Origin: Deinococcus metalli
GTDB taxonomy: Bacteria; Deinococcota; Deinococci; Deinococcales; Deinococcaceae
Reading direction: 5' to 3'
NCBI RefSeq assembly: GCF_014201805.1
Contig: NZ_JACHFK010000008.1
Location: forward strand, 124,001-188,000
DNA length: 64,000 bases
The stretch's first letter is position 1. Each line of letters starts with the position of its first letter. The notes beneath the pieces are model-generated. The model saw only the letters and a program-made list of their open reading frames with translations, made no database searches and had not been told where the DNA came from. Both the position numbers and the translations under genes were made by a program. Positions 7,990-16,090 of the stretch are shown here, one piece after another.

Positions 7990-9498
7990 ATGATCCATCT
8001 CGATACCCCCTCACTGTGGTTCGTGTGCGGCTCGCAGCACCTGTACGGCCCGGAACCCCTCGCGCAGGTCGCGGATCATGCGCGGCAGATCGCCGCCGCG
8101 CTGGACGCCAGCGGCGACATTCCGCTGAAGATCGTCGCCAAGGGCGTGATGACCACGCCCGAGGAGATCCGCGCGCTGTGCCGCCAGGCGGACGCCGACC
8201 CCGAGTGCGCGGGCCTGATCCTGTGGATGCACACCTTCAGTCCCGCGAAGATGTGGATCGGCGGCCTGGGCAGCCTGCGCAAGCCCTTCGTGCACCTGCA
8301 CACGCAGTTCGAGCGCGACCTGCCGTGGGACAGCATCGACATGGACTACATGAACCTCAACCAGTCGGCGCACGGCGACCGCGAGGCCGGGTTCCTGCAC
8401 ACCAGATTGCGCCTGGAGCGCAAGGTCGTGGTGGGCCACTGGAGTGACGAGGACGTGCACGCCCGCCTGGGCGCGTGGACGCGCGCCGCGTGGGCGTGGC
8501 ACGACTGGCAGGGCGCGAAGTTCGTGCGCTTCGGCGACAACATGCGCTACGTGGCCGTGACGGACGGCGACAAGGTCAGCGCCGAGATGAAGTTCGGCTT
8601 CTCCGTGAACACCCACGGCATCGGCGACCTGGCCGAGAAGATCAACGCCGCCACGGACGAGGATGTCCAGGCGCTGATCGACACGTACCTGAAGGAATAC
8701 GACGTGGCCGAGGAACTCCGTCCCGGCGGCGAGCGGCACCAGTCGCTGCTGGACGGCGCGCGCATCGAGGCCGGCATGCGGACGTTCCTGTCCGAGGGCG
8801 GTTACCGGGGCTTCACCGATTCCTTCGAGGACCTGCACGGCCTCAAGCAGCTCCCGGGCCTCGCCACGCAGCGCCTGATGGCCGAGGGCTACGGCTTCGG
8901 CGGCGAGGGCGACTGGAAGACGCCGGCACTGGTGCGCGCCATGAAGGTGATGGCCCACGGCCTGCCCGGCGGCACCAGCTTCATGGAGGACTACACCTAC
9001 CACCTCGCACCCGGCAAGCACCAGGTGCTGGGCTCGCACATGCTGGAAGTCTGCCCGACCATTGCGGAGGGTAAACCGCGCCTGGAAGTGCATCCGCTCG
9101 GCATCGGCGGCAAGGAGGACCCGGTGCGGCTGGTGTTCGACGCCCAGACGGGCGCGGCCATCAACGTCTCGCTGGTCGATCTCGGGAACCGCTTCCGCTT
9201 CATCGTGAACGAGGTGGACTCGGTGGAGCACCCGGCGCTGCCGAAACTGCCGGTCGCGCGGGCGGTGTGGGAGTGCCGGCCAGACTTCAAGACCGCGTGC
9301 GCCGCGTGGATCTACGCGGGCGGCGCCCACCACACCGGGTACTCGACCGCGGTGACCACCGAGATGATCGAGGATTTCGCCGCGATGGCCGGCGTGGAAC
9401 TGGCGATCATCGACGCGGGGACCGAACTGCGCTCCTTCCGCGAGGGCCTTCGCCTGAACGACCTGTACTACGTGCTGGCCCACGGCCTGAGGGCGTGA
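7990..9498 (+). CDS. araA: L-arabinose isomerase
   Basis: A 502-residue manganese-dependent cytoplasmic isomerase that converts L-arabinose to L-ribulose. The catalytic and metal residues are in place: Glu306 (YGFGGE), Glu333 (FMEDY), His350 (LGSH) and His448 (GGAHHTG), nearly the E. coli numbering. AAAGGAG precedes the start at good spacing. The stop overlaps the GH43 start by 1 nt, so the pathway enzyme and a secreted hydrolase come from one message. The order B-D-A differs from E. coli B-A-D. Confidence 0.97.
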   Translation: MIHLDTPSLWFVCGSQHLYGPEPLAQVADHARQIAAALDASGDIPLKIVAKGVMTTPEEIRALCRQADADPECAGLILWMHTFSPAKMWIGGLGSLRKPFVHLHTQFERDLPWDSIDMDYMNLNQSAHGDREAGFLHTRLRLERKVVVGHWSDEDVHARLGAWTRAAWAWHDWQGAKFVRFGDNMRYVAVTDGDKVSAEMKFGFSVNTHGIGDLAEKINAATDEDVQALIDTYLKEYDVAEELRPGGERHQSLLDGARIEAGMRTFLSEGGYRGFTDSFEDLHGLKQLPGLATQRLMAEGYGFGGEGDWKTPALVRAMKVMAHGLPGGTSFMEDYTYHLAPGKHQVLGSHMLEVCPTIAEGKPRLEVHPLGIGGKEDPVRLVFDAQTGAAINVSLVDLGNRFRFIVNEVDSVEHPALPKLPVARAVWECRPDFKTACAAWIYAGGAHHTGYSTAVTTEMIEDFAAMAGVELAIIDAGTELRSFREGLRLNDLYYVLAHGLRA

Positions 9499-10496
9499 TG
9501 CGCGCCCGGATGCTGATGGCGGCGCTGCTGACCTCGGCGGCGCTGGCCGGCGGCGGCGGCCCGCCCGTGCAACCCGCCCTGAAGGGCAACACGCAACTCC
9601 ACGACCCCACGCTCCTGAAGGTCGGGTCCCGCTACGTGGCGATGGGCACCGGCCTCGAGAACGTGGACGGCGGCACGCTGCGGCTGCGCACGTCGCCCGA
9701 CGGCGTCACGTGGACGGACGCGGGCACGCTGGGCGTGAGCATCCCCGAGTGGATCTATGACCAGATCGGCACGCAGCCCCCGAACCTGTGGGCGCCCACG
9801 CTCTCCACGCACGGCGGCGTGACGTACCTGTACTACGCGGCGTCGGTGTTCGGCGAGAACACCAGCGTGATCGGCCTGTATACGAACGCCAAGCTCGACC
9901 CGGCGCACCCGGAGCGCGGCTGGGTGGACCGCGGCCCGGTGCTCACCACCAAGAAGTCCGATTCCTTCAACGCCATCGATCCGTATCGCCTCGACGCGCC
10001 GGATGGCCGGGCGTGGATGGTCTTTGGCTCGTACTGGACCGGCATCAAGCTGCGCGAACTCGATCCCGTGAGCGGCAAGCTGAAGGGAACGCGGCAGTAC
10101 GACCTCGCGTCGCGCGGGGGCGGAGCGGTCGAGGCCGCCACGCTGGTGCAGCACGGCAGATACTTCTACCTGTTCGTGTCCTTCGACCGCTGCTGCGCGG
10201 GCGTGGACAGCACGTACCGCATCATGGTCGGCCGCTCCACGGCCATCACCGGGCCGTATGTGGACCGCGAGGGCGTGCCGATGATGCAGGGCGGCGGCAC
10301 GCAGGTGCAGGCCAGCAAGGGCCGCTACATCGGCCCCGGTGGGCAGGAGGTCTACACCGACGGTGCCGAGCAGCGCCTCGTGTACCACTACTACGACGGC
10401 AACGAGAACGGCGTGAGCCACTTCCAGACCGCCCGCCTGAACTGGGACGCGGACGGCTGGCCCGACCTGGGCGCGCTGCCGAACGGAGGGAACTGA
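9498..10496 (+). CDS. secreted GH43 arabinanase / arabinofuranosidase
   Basis: A 332-residue protein with a short signal peptide ([20 protein letters not shown]) and a five-bladed-propeller GH43 catalytic domain. Catalytic residues fit: base Asp36 (LHDPTLL), pKa modulator Asp161 (NAIDPYRLD), acid Glu212 (GAVEAATL). The PPNLWAPTL and IYDQIGTQ segments resemble endo-1,5-alpha-L-arabinanases. It is the only hydrolase of the locus with an export signal, so it likely trims arabinan outside the cell for the importer. Endo versus exo action cannot be told by reading. The start overlaps the araA stop (TGATG). Confidence 0.9.
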   Translation: MRARMLMAALLTSAALAGGGGPPVQPALKGNTQLHDPTLLKVGSRYVAMGTGLENVDGGTLRLRTSPDGVTWTDAGTLGVSIPEWIYDQIGTQPPNLWAPTLSTHGGVTYLYYAASVFGENTSVIGLYTNAKLDPAHPERGWVDRGPVLTTKKSDSFNAIDPYRLDAPDGRAWMVFGSYWTGIKLRELDPVSGKLKGTRQYDLASRGGGAVEAATLVQHGRYFYLFVSFDRCCAGVDSTYRIMVGRSTAITGPYVDREGVPMMQGGGTQVQASKGRYIGPGGQEVYTDGAEQRLVYHYYDGNENGVSHFQTARLNWDADGWPDLGALPNGGN

Positions 10497-10497
10497 A

Positions 10498-11532
10498 GTG
10501 ACTAGCCAGACCGCCGCCATCATGCGCGGCGACCACCACATCGAACTTGGGGAGATTCCCAAGCCGGTGCCCGGCCCGAACGACGTGCTGATCCGGGTGG
10601 GCGCGAACTCCATCTGCGGATCTGACCTGCACTACTGGCACGAGGGCAAGATCGGCTCGGCGGTCGTGACCGGGGCCTTCACGCCCGGCCACGAATTCGC
10701 GGGCACGGTCGTGGAGGGCAGCGGTGAGGCGCACGGATTGAGTGACGCCACGCTGGTCGCGGTCGATCCCGCTCAGCCGTGCGGGCACTGTTTCTGGTGC
10801 CACGAGGGCAACCACCACCTGTGCCCGAACATGATCTTCGTGGGCGCGCCGCCCTACGCGGGCGCGATGGCCCAGTACATCGCGGTGCCGGCCAGCACGG
10901 TGTTCCCTGTGCCCGAGGGCTTCACGGCTGCGCAGGCGGCGCTGCTCGAACCCCTGGGCGTCGCCATGCATGCCCTGGACCTGGCGAAGCTGCGGCCCGG
11001 CACGAACCTCGCCATCCTGGGCGCCGGCACCATCGGCCTGTACGTGCTGATGCTGGCGCGGATCAGCGGCGCGCTCACCCTGAGTGTGATCGACCCGCTG
11101 GCGTACCGCCGCGACAAGGCGCTCGAACTCGGCGCGACCGCCGTGTACACGGACGTGCCCAGCTACCTCGCGGCGGTGCAGAACACGCCGACGCGCGGCG
11201 CGGACGTGGTGGTCGAGGCCACCACCAGTCCGCTGGGGCCGCGCCACGCCACCGAGGCCGCCCGTATCGGCGGAAAGGTCATCCTGGTGGGCATTCCCGA
11301 CGGAGACGAGTTCACGCTGACCGGCTCGCACGTGCGGCGCAAGGGCCTGACCATCAAGCTCTCGCGGCGCATGGGCGCCATCTACCCGCGCGCCATCGAG
11401 TACGTCCGCTCCGGGCGGATCGACGTGAATGCCATCGTGACGCACACGCTGCCGCTCTCGGAGGTGCGTCCCGCCTTCGAGATGCTCGCGGACTACCGGG
11501 ACAACGCCATCAAGGTGGTGCTGGAACCATGA
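10498..11532 (+). CDS. zinc-dependent medium-chain dehydrogenase (polyol/sugar type)
   Basis: A 344-residue MDR enzyme with GTG start 1 bp after the GH43 stop. The catalytic zinc residues lie in ICGSDLHYW and GHEFAG; a structural zinc lobe is seen as CGHCFWCHEGNHHLC. The Rossmann motif is LGAGTIG. The family includes sorbitol, xylitol and L-arabinitol dehydrogenases that oxidise a secondary alcohol with NAD. In this operon it could oxidise L-arabinitol or arabinose-derived polyols; this is inference. It overlaps the next gene by 4 nt (ATGA). Confidence 0.88.
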   Translation: MTSQTAAIMRGDHHIELGEIPKPVPGPNDVLIRVGANSICGSDLHYWHEGKIGSAVVTGAFTPGHEFAGTVVEGSGEAHGLSDATLVAVDPAQPCGHCFWCHEGNHHLCPNMIFVGAPPYAGAMAQYIAVPASTVFPVPEGFTAAQAALLEPLGVAMHALDLAKLRPGTNLAILGAGTIGLYVLMLARISGALTLSVIDPLAYRRDKALELGATAVYTDVPSYLAAVQNTPTRGADVVVEATTSPLGPRHATEAARIGGKVILVGIPDGDEFTLTGSHVRRKGLTIKLSRRMGAIYPRAIEYVRSGRIDVNAIVTHTLPLSEVRPAFEMLADYRDNAIKVVLEP

Positions 11533-13430
11533 CCAGAACGCTGACCCTGCCGCCCGCGCTGACGCAGGTGCGCGTGCACGACGCATTCTGGTCGCCGCGC
11601 CTGGAGGCCAACCGCGCGTGCACGCTGCCCGTCCTGCACGGCAAGCTTCAGGAGGTCGGGGCGCTGGACGCCTTCGACCTGGATGCCTACGCCGAGCGGG
11701 GCATCACGATTCCCAAGACGCACCACGTCACGCCGCAGATGTGGTGGGACAGCGACGTCGCCAAGTGGATCGAGGCCGCGAGCGCGTCGCTGGTCACGCA
11801 CCCGGACCCCGCGCTGGACGCGCAGCTCGACGACGTGATCGCGCGCATCGCGGGCGCCCAGCAGCCGGACGGGTACATGAACACGTACTTCACGGCCATC
11901 GAACCGGACCGCAAGCTCACGAACGAGCGCGACTGGCACGAGCTGTACAACGCCGGGCACCTGATCGAGGCGGCGGTGACGCACTATCAGGCGACCGGCA
12001 AGACCTCGCTGCTGGACGTGGTGGAACGCTACGCGCGCTTCCTGTCGGGCGTGTACGGCACGGGGCAGGGCCAGCGCCCCGGCTACCCCGGCCACGAGGA
12101 GATCGAGCTGGCGCTGCTGCGGCTGTACCACGCGACCGGACGCAGGGAGCACCTGGACTTCGCGCGGTATTTCATCGACCAGCGCGGGCAGTTCCCGAAC
12201 TACTTCGAGACCGAGGCGCTGGCGCGCGGCGACAATCCGCAGGACTTCTGGGCCGGCACCTACGAGTACATGCAGGCGCACCAGCCGGTGCGCGAGCAGT
12301 CGCAGGTGGTCGGGCACGCGGTGCGCGCCGTGTACCTGTATGCCGCGATGGCCGACCTGGCGGCCGCCGACGGGGACGCTGGACTGCGGGCTGCGTGCGA
12401 GCGGCTGTGGGACGACCTGACCCGCCACAGCCTGTACGTCACGGGTGGTCTGGGGCCGTCCGCGAGCAACGAGGGCATGACGCGCCCCTACGACCTCCCG
12501 AACGACAGCGCGTACGCCGAGACCTGCGCCGCCGTGGGCCTCGCGTTCTGGGCGCGGCGCATGGCCGCCCTGACCGGCGACGCGAAGTACGCGGACGTGA
12601 TGGAACGCGCGCTGTACAACAACGTCCTGAGCGGCGTATCGCTGGCCGGCGACCGTTTCCTGTACGAGAACCCGCTGGAGTCCGACGGCACGCACCGCCG
12701 CTGGGCGTGGCACGCGTGCCCGTGCTGCCCGCCGAACCTCGCGCGGCTGCTGGCGTCGCTGGGCGAGTACGTGTACGCGGTGAGCGCGCAGGACGTCACC
12801 GTGAACCTGTATGTCGGCAGCACCCTGAGCGCTGACGTGGCCGGCCACGCCCTCACCCTGACGCAGGAGGGCGCGTACCCGTGGCGCGGCGACGTGCACT
12901 TCAGCATGGAGCTGGACAGCCCCGCGACCTTCGCGCTGCGCCTGCGGATTCCCGCGTGGGCCCAGGGCGCGACCCTGAGCGTGAACGGCGAGGCGCAGGC
13001 CGTGACCCCCCAGCAGGGCTACGCGGTGCTCACGCGCGAGTGGCACAGCGGCGACCGCATCGACCTCACGCTGCCCCTGGTGCCCCGGCGCGTGTACGCG
13101 CACCCGGCCGTGCCGCAGGACGCCGGGCTGGTGTCTCTGGCATACGGCCCGCTGGTGTACTGCGTGGAGGGCGTGGATCAGGACGCTGCCCTGCACGCCC
13201 TGAGCGTCCCGCGCGGCGCGGCCCTGAGCGCCCGCTTCGACCCCGACCTGCTCGGCGGCGTCACCGTGATCGAGGGCGACGCCGTGGCCGATACGGCCAC
13301 CACCGCCGACCTGTACACCGACGTGCCCCCACCCACCCGCCCCGCCCGCGTGACGGCCATTCCCTACGCCGTGTGGGACAACCGCGAGCCCACGCCCATG
13401 CGCGTGTGGCTGCGCGAGAGTGCCCGCTGA
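11529..13430 (+). CDS. GH127 beta-L-arabinofuranosidase
   Basis: A 633-residue cytoplasmic hydrolase of the GH127 family, which releases beta-linked L-arabinofuranose such as the arabinan of plant extensins. The unusual zinc-cysteine active site is present: Glu331 and Cys333 in YAETCAAVG, and Cys399-Cys400 in CPCCPPN, matching the zinc ligands and cysteine nucleophile of HypBA1. Length fits the family (about 640). It overlaps the dehydrogenase stop by 4 nt and is 19 bp from the GH2 gene. No signal peptide, so its substrate must be imported. Confidence 0.92.
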   Translation: MTRTLTLPPALTQVRVHDAFWSPRLEANRACTLPVLHGKLQEVGALDAFDLDAYAERGITIPKTHHVTPQMWWDSDVAKWIEAASASLVTHPDPALDAQLDDVIARIAGAQQPDGYMNTYFTAIEPDRKLTNERDWHELYNAGHLIEAAVTHYQATGKTSLLDVVERYARFLSGVYGTGQGQRPGYPGHEEIELALLRLYHATGRREHLDFARYFIDQRGQFPNYFETEALARGDNPQDFWAGTYEYMQAHQPVREQSQVVGHAVRAVYLYAAMADLAAADGDAGLRAACERLWDDLTRHSLYVTGGLGPSASNEGMTRPYDLPNDSAYAETCAAVGLAFWARRMAALTGDAKYADVMERALYNNVLSGVSLAGDRFLYENPLESDGTHRRWAWHACPCCPPNLARLLASLGEYVYAVSAQDVTVNLYVGSTLSADVAGHALTLTQEGAYPWRGDVHFSMELDSPATFALRLRIPAWAQGATLSVNGEAQAVTPQQGYAVLTREWHSGDRIDLTLPLVPRRVYAHPAVPQDAGLVSLAYGPLVYCVEGVDQDAALHALSVPRGAALSARFDPDLLGGVTVIEGDAVADTATTADLYTDVPPPTRPARVTAIPYAVWDNREPTPMRVWLRESAR

Positions 13431-13449
13431 ATCCCTGCAAGGAGCCCCG

Positions 13450-15273
13450 ATGACCCACCCCCGACCCCAGCTGAAACGCGCCGCGTGGCGCGACCTGAAT
13501 GGCCCGTGGAACTGCGCCTTCACGGACGCCCGTACGCCCGCCGCCGTGACTTTCGACCGGCAGATCACCGTGCCGTACGCGCCGGAATCGCCCCGCAGCG
13601 GCGTGAACGACCCCGCGCCGCACCCGGTCGTGTGGTACCGCCGCGACCTGACCCTGGAGGCCGCCGATACGCCCGGTGACGGCGAGCGCCTGCTGCTGCA
13701 CTTCGGCGCGGTGGACTGGGACGCGCAGGTGTGGGTGAACGGCGTCTTCGTCGGCGCTCACGCGGGCGGGTACACGCCCTTCACCCTCGACATCACGGAC
13801 GCCCTGAACGGCCCGGACATGCGCGTGGAGGTGCGCGCCGCCGACGACCACGCCGACATGGGCCAGCCGCGCGGCAAGCAGGACTGGCTGCCGGAGGGCA
13901 CCGGCCACGGCATCTGGTACCCGCGCACCAGCGGCATCTGGCAGACCGTGTGGCTGGAGCGCGTGTCCGCCGCCCGCGTGCTGAGCGTGCGCTGGACGCC
14001 GGACGTGGCGACCCTGTCCCTCACGCTGACCGTGACCGTCACCCAGGAAGCGGTGGGCGGCCGCCTCGGCGTGAATCTGAGCATGAACGGCGAGACGCTG
14101 GCGGACGAGTCCTCCGCCCTGACCGGCACCACCGTGACACGCACGGTGTCGTTGCCCGATCCCGGCATCGACGACGCCCGCGACCTGCTGCTGTGGTCGC
14201 CCGAACACCCGCAGCTGATCGACGCCGCCCTGACCGTGAGCGGCGCGGACGGCGCGGCGCACGACCGCGTACACAGCTACACGGCGCTGCGTTCGGTCGG
14301 CCTGGACGGCGGGCATTTCCTGCTGAACGGCCGTCCGTACCCGCTGCACCTCGCCCTCGACCAGGGCTACTGGCCTGACGGCGGAATGACCGCCACCAGC
14401 GAGGAACTGCGCGCCGACGTGGAACTCGCGCGGCGGCTGGGCTTCAACGGCGTGCGCAAGCACCAGAAGATCGAGAGCCCCACGTGGCTGGAGTGGTGCG
14501 ACCGCGTGGGCCTGCTGGTGTGGGAGGAACTGCCCAGCGCCTACGCCTTCACGCCGAGGAGCGTGTCGCAGCTCACGCAGACGTGGCTGGAGGCCATCGA
14601 GCGCGACTACTCGCACCCGTGCATCGTCGCGTGGGTGCCGTTCAACGAGAGCTGGGGCGTGCCGGACCTGCCGCTGCGGCCCGAGCAGCGGGCGCTGGTG
14701 CAGGGGCTGTACTCGCTGACCCGCAGCCTGGACACGACCCGCCCCGCCATCGGCAACGACGGCTGGGAGCACGTGGCGGGCGATCTGCTGACGATCCACG
14801 ACTACGCCGCCGACACGGACGTGCTGCGCCAGCGCTACGGGCAGCGGGACGCGCTGGGCACCACGCTGGAGGACTACCGCTCGGCGGGCCGGCGCCTGAC
14901 CCTGCCCGGCTACGATCCGGCCGGCAAGCCCGTGATCCTCAGCGAGTTCGGCGGCATCGCCTACAACGCCGACGGCACGGCCGGCTGGGGCTACAGCGAG
15001 GCGGGCGATGAGGCCAGCTTCCTGGAGCGCTACCGGGCGCTGATGGCCACGATCCACGACTGCCGGATGCTGGCGGGCTTCTGCTACACGCAGTTGACCG
15101 ACACCTACCAGGAGATCAACGGCCTGACCACCCTGGCGCGCACGCCCAAGGCGGACGTGACCGCGCTGGCCGCTGCCACGCGCGGCCGGGCCGTGGACAG
15201 CGAAAACCCGCTCGGCTACCACCGCCGCTGGCTGGCGCGGCTGAGCAAGGAGCCGGCCGGGGCCGGGGGCTGA
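13450..15273 (+). CDS. GH2 family glycoside hydrolase (beta-galactosidase-like)
   Basis: A 607-residue GH2 protein without signal peptide. The N-terminal jelly-roll contains DWDAQVWVNGVFVG, followed by an immunoglobulin-like domain and a TIM barrel beginning near FNGVRKHQK. The acid/base Glu400 is in FNESWG and the nucleophile Glu499 in LSEFGG. The ATG at 13450 follows AAGGAG; a GTG 30 nt upstream in frame overlaps the previous gene. GH2 covers beta-galactosidases, glucuronidases and mannosidases; the arabinose context favours removal of galactose or arabinopyranose from arabinogalactan side chains, which is not proven. It is the last gene of the operon. Confidence 0.88.
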   Translation: MTHPRPQLKRAAWRDLNGPWNCAFTDARTPAAVTFDRQITVPYAPESPRSGVNDPAPHPVVWYRRDLTLEAADTPGDGERLLLHFGAVDWDAQVWVNGVFVGAHAGGYTPFTLDITDALNGPDMRVEVRAADDHADMGQPRGKQDWLPEGTGHGIWYPRTSGIWQTVWLERVSAARVLSVRWTPDVATLSLTLTVTVTQEAVGGRLGVNLSMNGETLADESSALTGTTVTRTVSLPDPGIDDARDLLLWSPEHPQLIDAALTVSGADGAAHDRVHSYTALRSVGLDGGHFLLNGRPYPLHLALDQGYWPDGGMTATSEELRADVELARRLGFNGVRKHQKIESPTWLEWCDRVGLLVWEELPSAYAFTPRSVSQLTQTWLEAIERDYSHPCIVAWVPFNESWGVPDLPLRPEQRALVQGLYSLTRSLDTTRPAIGNDGWEHVAGDLLTIHDYAADTDVLRQRYGQRDALGTTLEDYRSAGRRLTLPGYDPAGKPVILSEFGGIAYNADGTAGWGYSEAGDEASFLERYRALMATIHDCRMLAGFCYTQLTDTYQEINGLTTLARTPKADVTALAAATRGRAVDSENPLGYHRRWLARLSKEPAGAGG

Positions 15274-15286
15274 ACCCACAGCTGTG

Positions 15287-15321
15287 AAGGGCGCCTCCGC
15301 TGCGTCAACGGAGGCGCCCTT
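15287..15321. terminator. bidirectional terminator after arabinose operon
   Basis: AAGGGCGCCTCCG (15287-15299) and CGGAGGCGCCCTT (15309-15321) form a perfect 13-bp stem with a 9-nt loop, between the convergent GH2 and DinB-like genes. It can serve both. Confidence 0.8.
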
Positions 15322-15337
15322 CGCTGTGGCCGCCCGG

Positions 15338-15856
15338 TCAGTGCGCGACCAGGAACACCAGATCCAGCGAGGGCGGCCGGTGCCCGAGCATGCGCAGCAG
15401 CAGCACGATCTGCGCGCTGTGCCGCACCTCGTGCTGCATGACGTGCCACATGGCCTCGTCGGCCGTGAAGGTCTCGGGGCGGCTGTCGTCCACCTTCACG
15501 CGGCGCCCGGAGGCCGCGACCTCCATCAGGGCCGGCCAGCGTTCCAGCGTGTCGGCCTCCACCGCTTCCCAGTAGGCCAGCAGGTCCTCGAGCGGTTCGT
15601 CCTGGTGGTGCCAGTACTCGTCGGCAGACTGGGGCTCGGGACGGAAGCGCTCCATGACGAACGGCACGCCGAGCAGGTCGCCGCGGAACCAGCCGTCCTC
15701 CACGACCGGGATGTGCGCCACGAGGTCCTTGACGCACCGCGCGCCGTCCGTGTCGATCAGCGGCCGGGCGAGGTCGGCCTCGGGCACGGCGCGCAGGGCC
15801 GCCCACAGGTCGCGGCGGGCGAGGGTCAGGTAGTGGTAGAAGGCGTGGGCGTCCAT
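15338..15856 (-). CDS. DinB-like four-helix-bundle protein
   Basis: A 172-residue protein of the DinB/YfiT-like superfamily: mostly helical, with histidines in LVAHIP and HEVRHSAQ that fit the metal triad of this fold. Members are metal-dependent, often thiol transferases; the substrate here is unknown. The ATG at 15856 is chosen because TACGCT stands 6 nt upstream with no ribosome site, a leaderless-type start; an upstream start 39 nt earlier is less likely. It converges with the GH2 gene and is not linked to a pathway. The family is expanded in Deinococcus (general knowledge). Confidence 0.8.
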   Translation of the reverse strand: MDAHAFYHYLTLARRDLWAALRAVPEADLARPLIDTDGARCVKDLVAHIPVVEDGWFRGDLLGVPFVMERFRPEPQSADEYWHHQDEPLEDLLAYWEAVEADTLERWPALMEVAASGRRVKVDDSRPETFTADEAMWHVMQHEVRHSAQIVLLLRMLGHRPPSLDLVFLVAH

Positions 15857-15901
15857 GCCCCAAGCGTAGCGGTGATTGCCGTCAGGTCGTGTCATGAATG
15901 G

Positions 15902-15936
15902 CGCAGGGCGGGCGCTCCGGAGAGGCCCGCCCTGCG
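15902..15936. terminator. GC-rich hairpin next to the structured repeat
   Basis: CGCAGGGCGGGC (15902-15913) pairs perfectly with GCCCGCCCTGCG (15925-15936), a 12-bp stem with an 11-nt loop. It lies beyond the repeat copy downstream of the MFS gene and may end that minus-strand transcript. Confidence 0.55.
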
Positions 15937-15950
15937 TGCTGGTGGGATCA

Positions 15951-16090
15951 TAGCGGTGTTCCGTTCCATTGACGGGTCGACAGCACCCCCGTCAACCCCA
16001 CTCCAACCGCTGCATGTCGCGGTGACTCGCTCCGCTCGCCCCAGATTGATTGAGGGGATTCCCTTCAACCGATCTGGGTAGCGCTGTCAG
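15951..16090 (+). repeat. structured intergenic repeat, copy 1
   Basis: About 140 bp that align with 62414-62549. The shared core is CTCCAACCGCTG, then CGCGGT, ACTCGCTC and GCTCGCCCCAGA. Hairpin 1 has arms TTGACGGG (15969-15976) and CCCGTCAA (15988-15995). Hairpin 2 has arms TTGAGGG (16050-16056) and CCCTTCAA (16061-16068) with one bulge. The right end CGCTGTCAG (16082-16090) contains the stop codon of the MFS gene and is the exact complement of the left end of copy 2. Confidence 0.8.
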
